Of a stretch of DNA of 5,729 nt, positions 4,357-5,729 are shown piece after piece. The notes beneath the pieces are model-generated. The model searched no databases, was not told where the DNA came from, and saw nothing but the letters and a program-made list of their open reading frames with translations. The position numbers and the translations under genes were made by a program. Every line of letters starts with the position of its first letter. The stretch's first letter is position 1. Source of the DNA: Chloroflexota bacterium (lineage in GTDB: Bacteria; Chloroflexota; Anaerolineae; Anaerolineales; JACQED01). The stretch spans positions 1 to 5,729 of the forward strand of contig JACQED010000144.1 in the NCBI GenBank assembly GCA_016200785.1, written 5' to 3'.

Positions 4357-5729
4357 CTATTTGCGCTTCGACGGCTTTCTCCTGCTAGCTGACTTCTTCA
4401 CAGGCTTGCCCTTCTTTTTCGCCGGTGCCTTCTTCGACGCGACGGCTTTGCCGCGTTTTGGCGCCGGGCTTTGAATCGCGATCGCCGCACTTGCTCGTCG
4501 ATCTTTCAACCAGCCTTCGAGGCTACTCACGTCCCACGCATTGATCACCGAAGATGCCGTGGCCCAGCCCCGGCGCGCGGTGGCGACGCCGAACTCGGCG
4601 AAGTCAAAGTGATCGGGCGCGTGGGCGTCGGTGTTGATTGACAGAGCACAACCCACTTCGAGCGCGCGGCGGACGAGCGCATCTTCGAGGTCGAGCCGCG
4701 CCGGGTTGGCGTTGATCTCAAGAGCGGTGTGAGTCTCGGCGGCGGCGGCGAGGACGGCCTCCATGTCCAAATCCGCGCCCTCGCGGTCGGGGATGAGCCG
4801 GCCGGTCGGGTGGCCGATCACGTCCACGTTCGGATTTCGGATGGCCGAGAGCATTCGCGCGGTCACGCGGTCGCGCGGCTGGCGGAGCGAGGTGTGCACC
4901 GAGGCGATCACGATGTCCAGCGAGGCCAACACGTCGTCAGAATAGTCCAGCGTCCCGTCGGCGCGAATTTCAACTTCAGTCCCTTGCAAGATGCGAAAGT
5001 CCGCGCCGATGGATTTCTGCGCTTTGTCAATCTCGGCGCGCTGTGCTCGCAATCGTTCGGGCGTGAGGCCGCCGGTCACGCCGAGGCTCTGCGAGTGATC
5101 GGTGATGGCGAGGCACTTGAGGCCGCGCGCCTTCGCCGCACGCGCCATTTCGAGAACCGAGTTCTGGCCGTCGCTCCACGTGGTGTGTGAATGAAGTTCG
5201 GCGCGGAGATCGCCCGGCTCGATCAACTTCGGCAGGCGGCCCTCTCGCGCTGCCTGTATCTCGCCCCAGTCTTCACGCAGTTCGGGCGGGATAAACGGCA
5301 GGCCAACCCGCTCGTAAACTTCATCCTCGGTCGCGCACAGAATCTCTTTGCCGTCCTGCCGCACAAAAGCCTGATCGGAAAGCGAGAGGCCTTTGTCAAG
5401 CGCGAGTTCGCGCAAACGCACATTGTGATCCTTCGAGCCGGTGGCGTATTGCAGAGCGGTGCCGAAGCGTGCGGGCGGATGCACCCAGACTTGGGCTTTC
5501 ACGCCGTTGGCGAACTCGACCGACGACTTGACCGCCCCCTGCCCCAAAACGCGAACGACGCCCGGCAGGCCGACAAAGGCTTTCATCACCGGCTCGGAGT
5601 CGCGGGCGGCGACGAGCAGGTCGACGTCGCCGATGGTCGCCTTCATTCGGCGCAAACTGCCGGCGACCTCGGCGGCTTGGACTCCCGGCGCGACGCGCAT
5701 TGCGGCGAGAATCTCGCGCGCGAGTGGGA
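4357..5729 (-). CDS. polX: Family X DNA polymerase / PHP nuclease (PolX), C-terminal part; palm probably inactive; Lys-rich tail
   Basis: The frame is open to the window edge. The ATG at 5700 is internal: upstream codons read PLAREILAAMRV, a normal PolX stretch, so the N-terminal HhH/8-kDa region lies outside. Numbering from Met5700, the palm has AGSLRRMKATIGDVDLLV (13-30, Asp25 and Asp27) and FGTALQYATGSKDHNVRLRE (79-98). The third metal Asp expected in VDLRVVPP-type sequence is replaced by Gln70 (KAQVWVHPP, 68-76). The PHP domain (about 166-390) has a full ligand set: His170, His172, Asp177 (HSHTTWSDG), His202 (ITDHS), Glu242 (GTEVEI), His269 (ASVHTS), His297 (GHPTG), and Asp358 and His360 (NTDAH). 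Bacterial PolX works in base-excision or gap repair, with the PHP part giving 3'-5' exonuclease and AP-endonuclease activity. Residues 415-447 are a tail with 17 Lys/Arg in 33 positions, probably DNA-binding. This is the first visible gene of the four-gene unit. Family identity is very sure; loss of polymerase activity is inferred. Confidence 0.94.
   Translation of the reverse strand, partial: PLAREILAAMRVAPGVQAAEVAGSLRRMKATIGDVDLLVAARDSEPVMKAFVGLPGVVRVLGQGAVKSSVEFANGVKAQVWVHPPARFGTALQYATGSKDHNVRLRELALDKGLSLSDQAFVRQDGKEILCATEDEVYERVGLPFIPPELREDWGEIQAAREGRLPKLIEPGDLRAELHSHTTWSDGQNSVLEMARAAKARGLKCLAITDHSQSLGVTGGLTPERLRAQRAEIDKAQKSIGADFRILQGTEVEIRADGTLDYSDDVLASLDIVIASVHTSLRQPRDRVTARMLSAIRNPNVDVIGHPTGRLIPDREGADLDMEAVLAAAAETHTALEINANPARLDLEDALVRRALEVGCALSINTDAHAPDHFDFAEFGVATARRGWATASSVINAWDVSSLEGWLKDRRASAAIAIQSPAPKRGKAVASKKAPAKKKGKPVKKSASRRKPSKRK

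Noticed and set aside
2989..4392. A 467-residue open frame on the + strand, opposite the phosphatase gene
   Set aside because: It is antisense to a gene with complete cNMP and PP2C motifs. Its translation is an Arg/His/Ala-rich composition typical of reversed GC-rich codons, with no recognisable domain.
5698..5700. ATG at 5700 as the true start of the PolX protein
   Set aside because: The frame continues upstream to the window edge as PLAREILAAM, which is expected PolX sequence, and a start here would remove the whole N-terminal DNA-binding region.

Overview
This is a GC-rich bacterial window with two gene sets that converge on a short intergenic spacer. No rRNA, tRNA, CRISPR array, insertion sequence or phage integration signal was seen. 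The content suggests a Chloroflexota (Anaerolineae-like) chromosome. The grounds are a baseplate-J-like C-terminus followed by ruvX and mltG, and a cNMP-binding/SpoIIE phosphatase followed by a membrane-anchored SH3 protein. This assignment is inference from gene content and recalled family resemblance, not from a phylogenetic marker.

Left arm, + strand (1-2074). The window opens inside a protein whose C-terminus resembles the baseplate J/gp47-like proteins of this phylum. Six bases later comes ruvX (Holliday junction resolvase-like / 16S pre-rRNA processing nuclease). It overlaps by 20 bases mltG, a membrane-anchored endolytic transglycosylase that cuts nascent peptidoglycan. A ruvX-mltG neighbourhood is also known in Firmicutes (yrrK-yrzB-yrrL in Bacillus subtilis).

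Spacer (2075-2237). The two converging transcription units are separated by 163 bases holding a long imperfect inverted repeat built on CACTAAGACAC / GTGTCTTAGTG. It looks like a dispersed intergenic palindrome and might also end transcription from both sides.

Right arm, - strand (5729 down to 2238). Four genes are packed with a 3-base gap and then two 1-base stop/start overlaps. In transcription order they are: a family X DNA polymerase with a PHP nuclease domain (its N-terminus lies outside the window); a cyclic-nucleotide-binding, coiled-coil, SpoIIE-type PP2C phosphatase; a single-pass membrane protein with an outer SH3 domain; and a small DUF971 protein with a probable zinc site. None of the last three has a clear Shine-Dalgarno sequence, so coupled translation is likely.

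The most notable points are in the PolX gene. Its palm domain keeps the GDVD pair but has Gln where the third metal-binding Asp is expected, while all nine PHP metal ligands are present. It also ends in a histone-H1-like Lys/Arg tail. It may therefore work as a DNA-bound nuclease rather than a polymerase. Its tight linkage to a signalling phosphatase and an envelope SH3 protein is unexplained.
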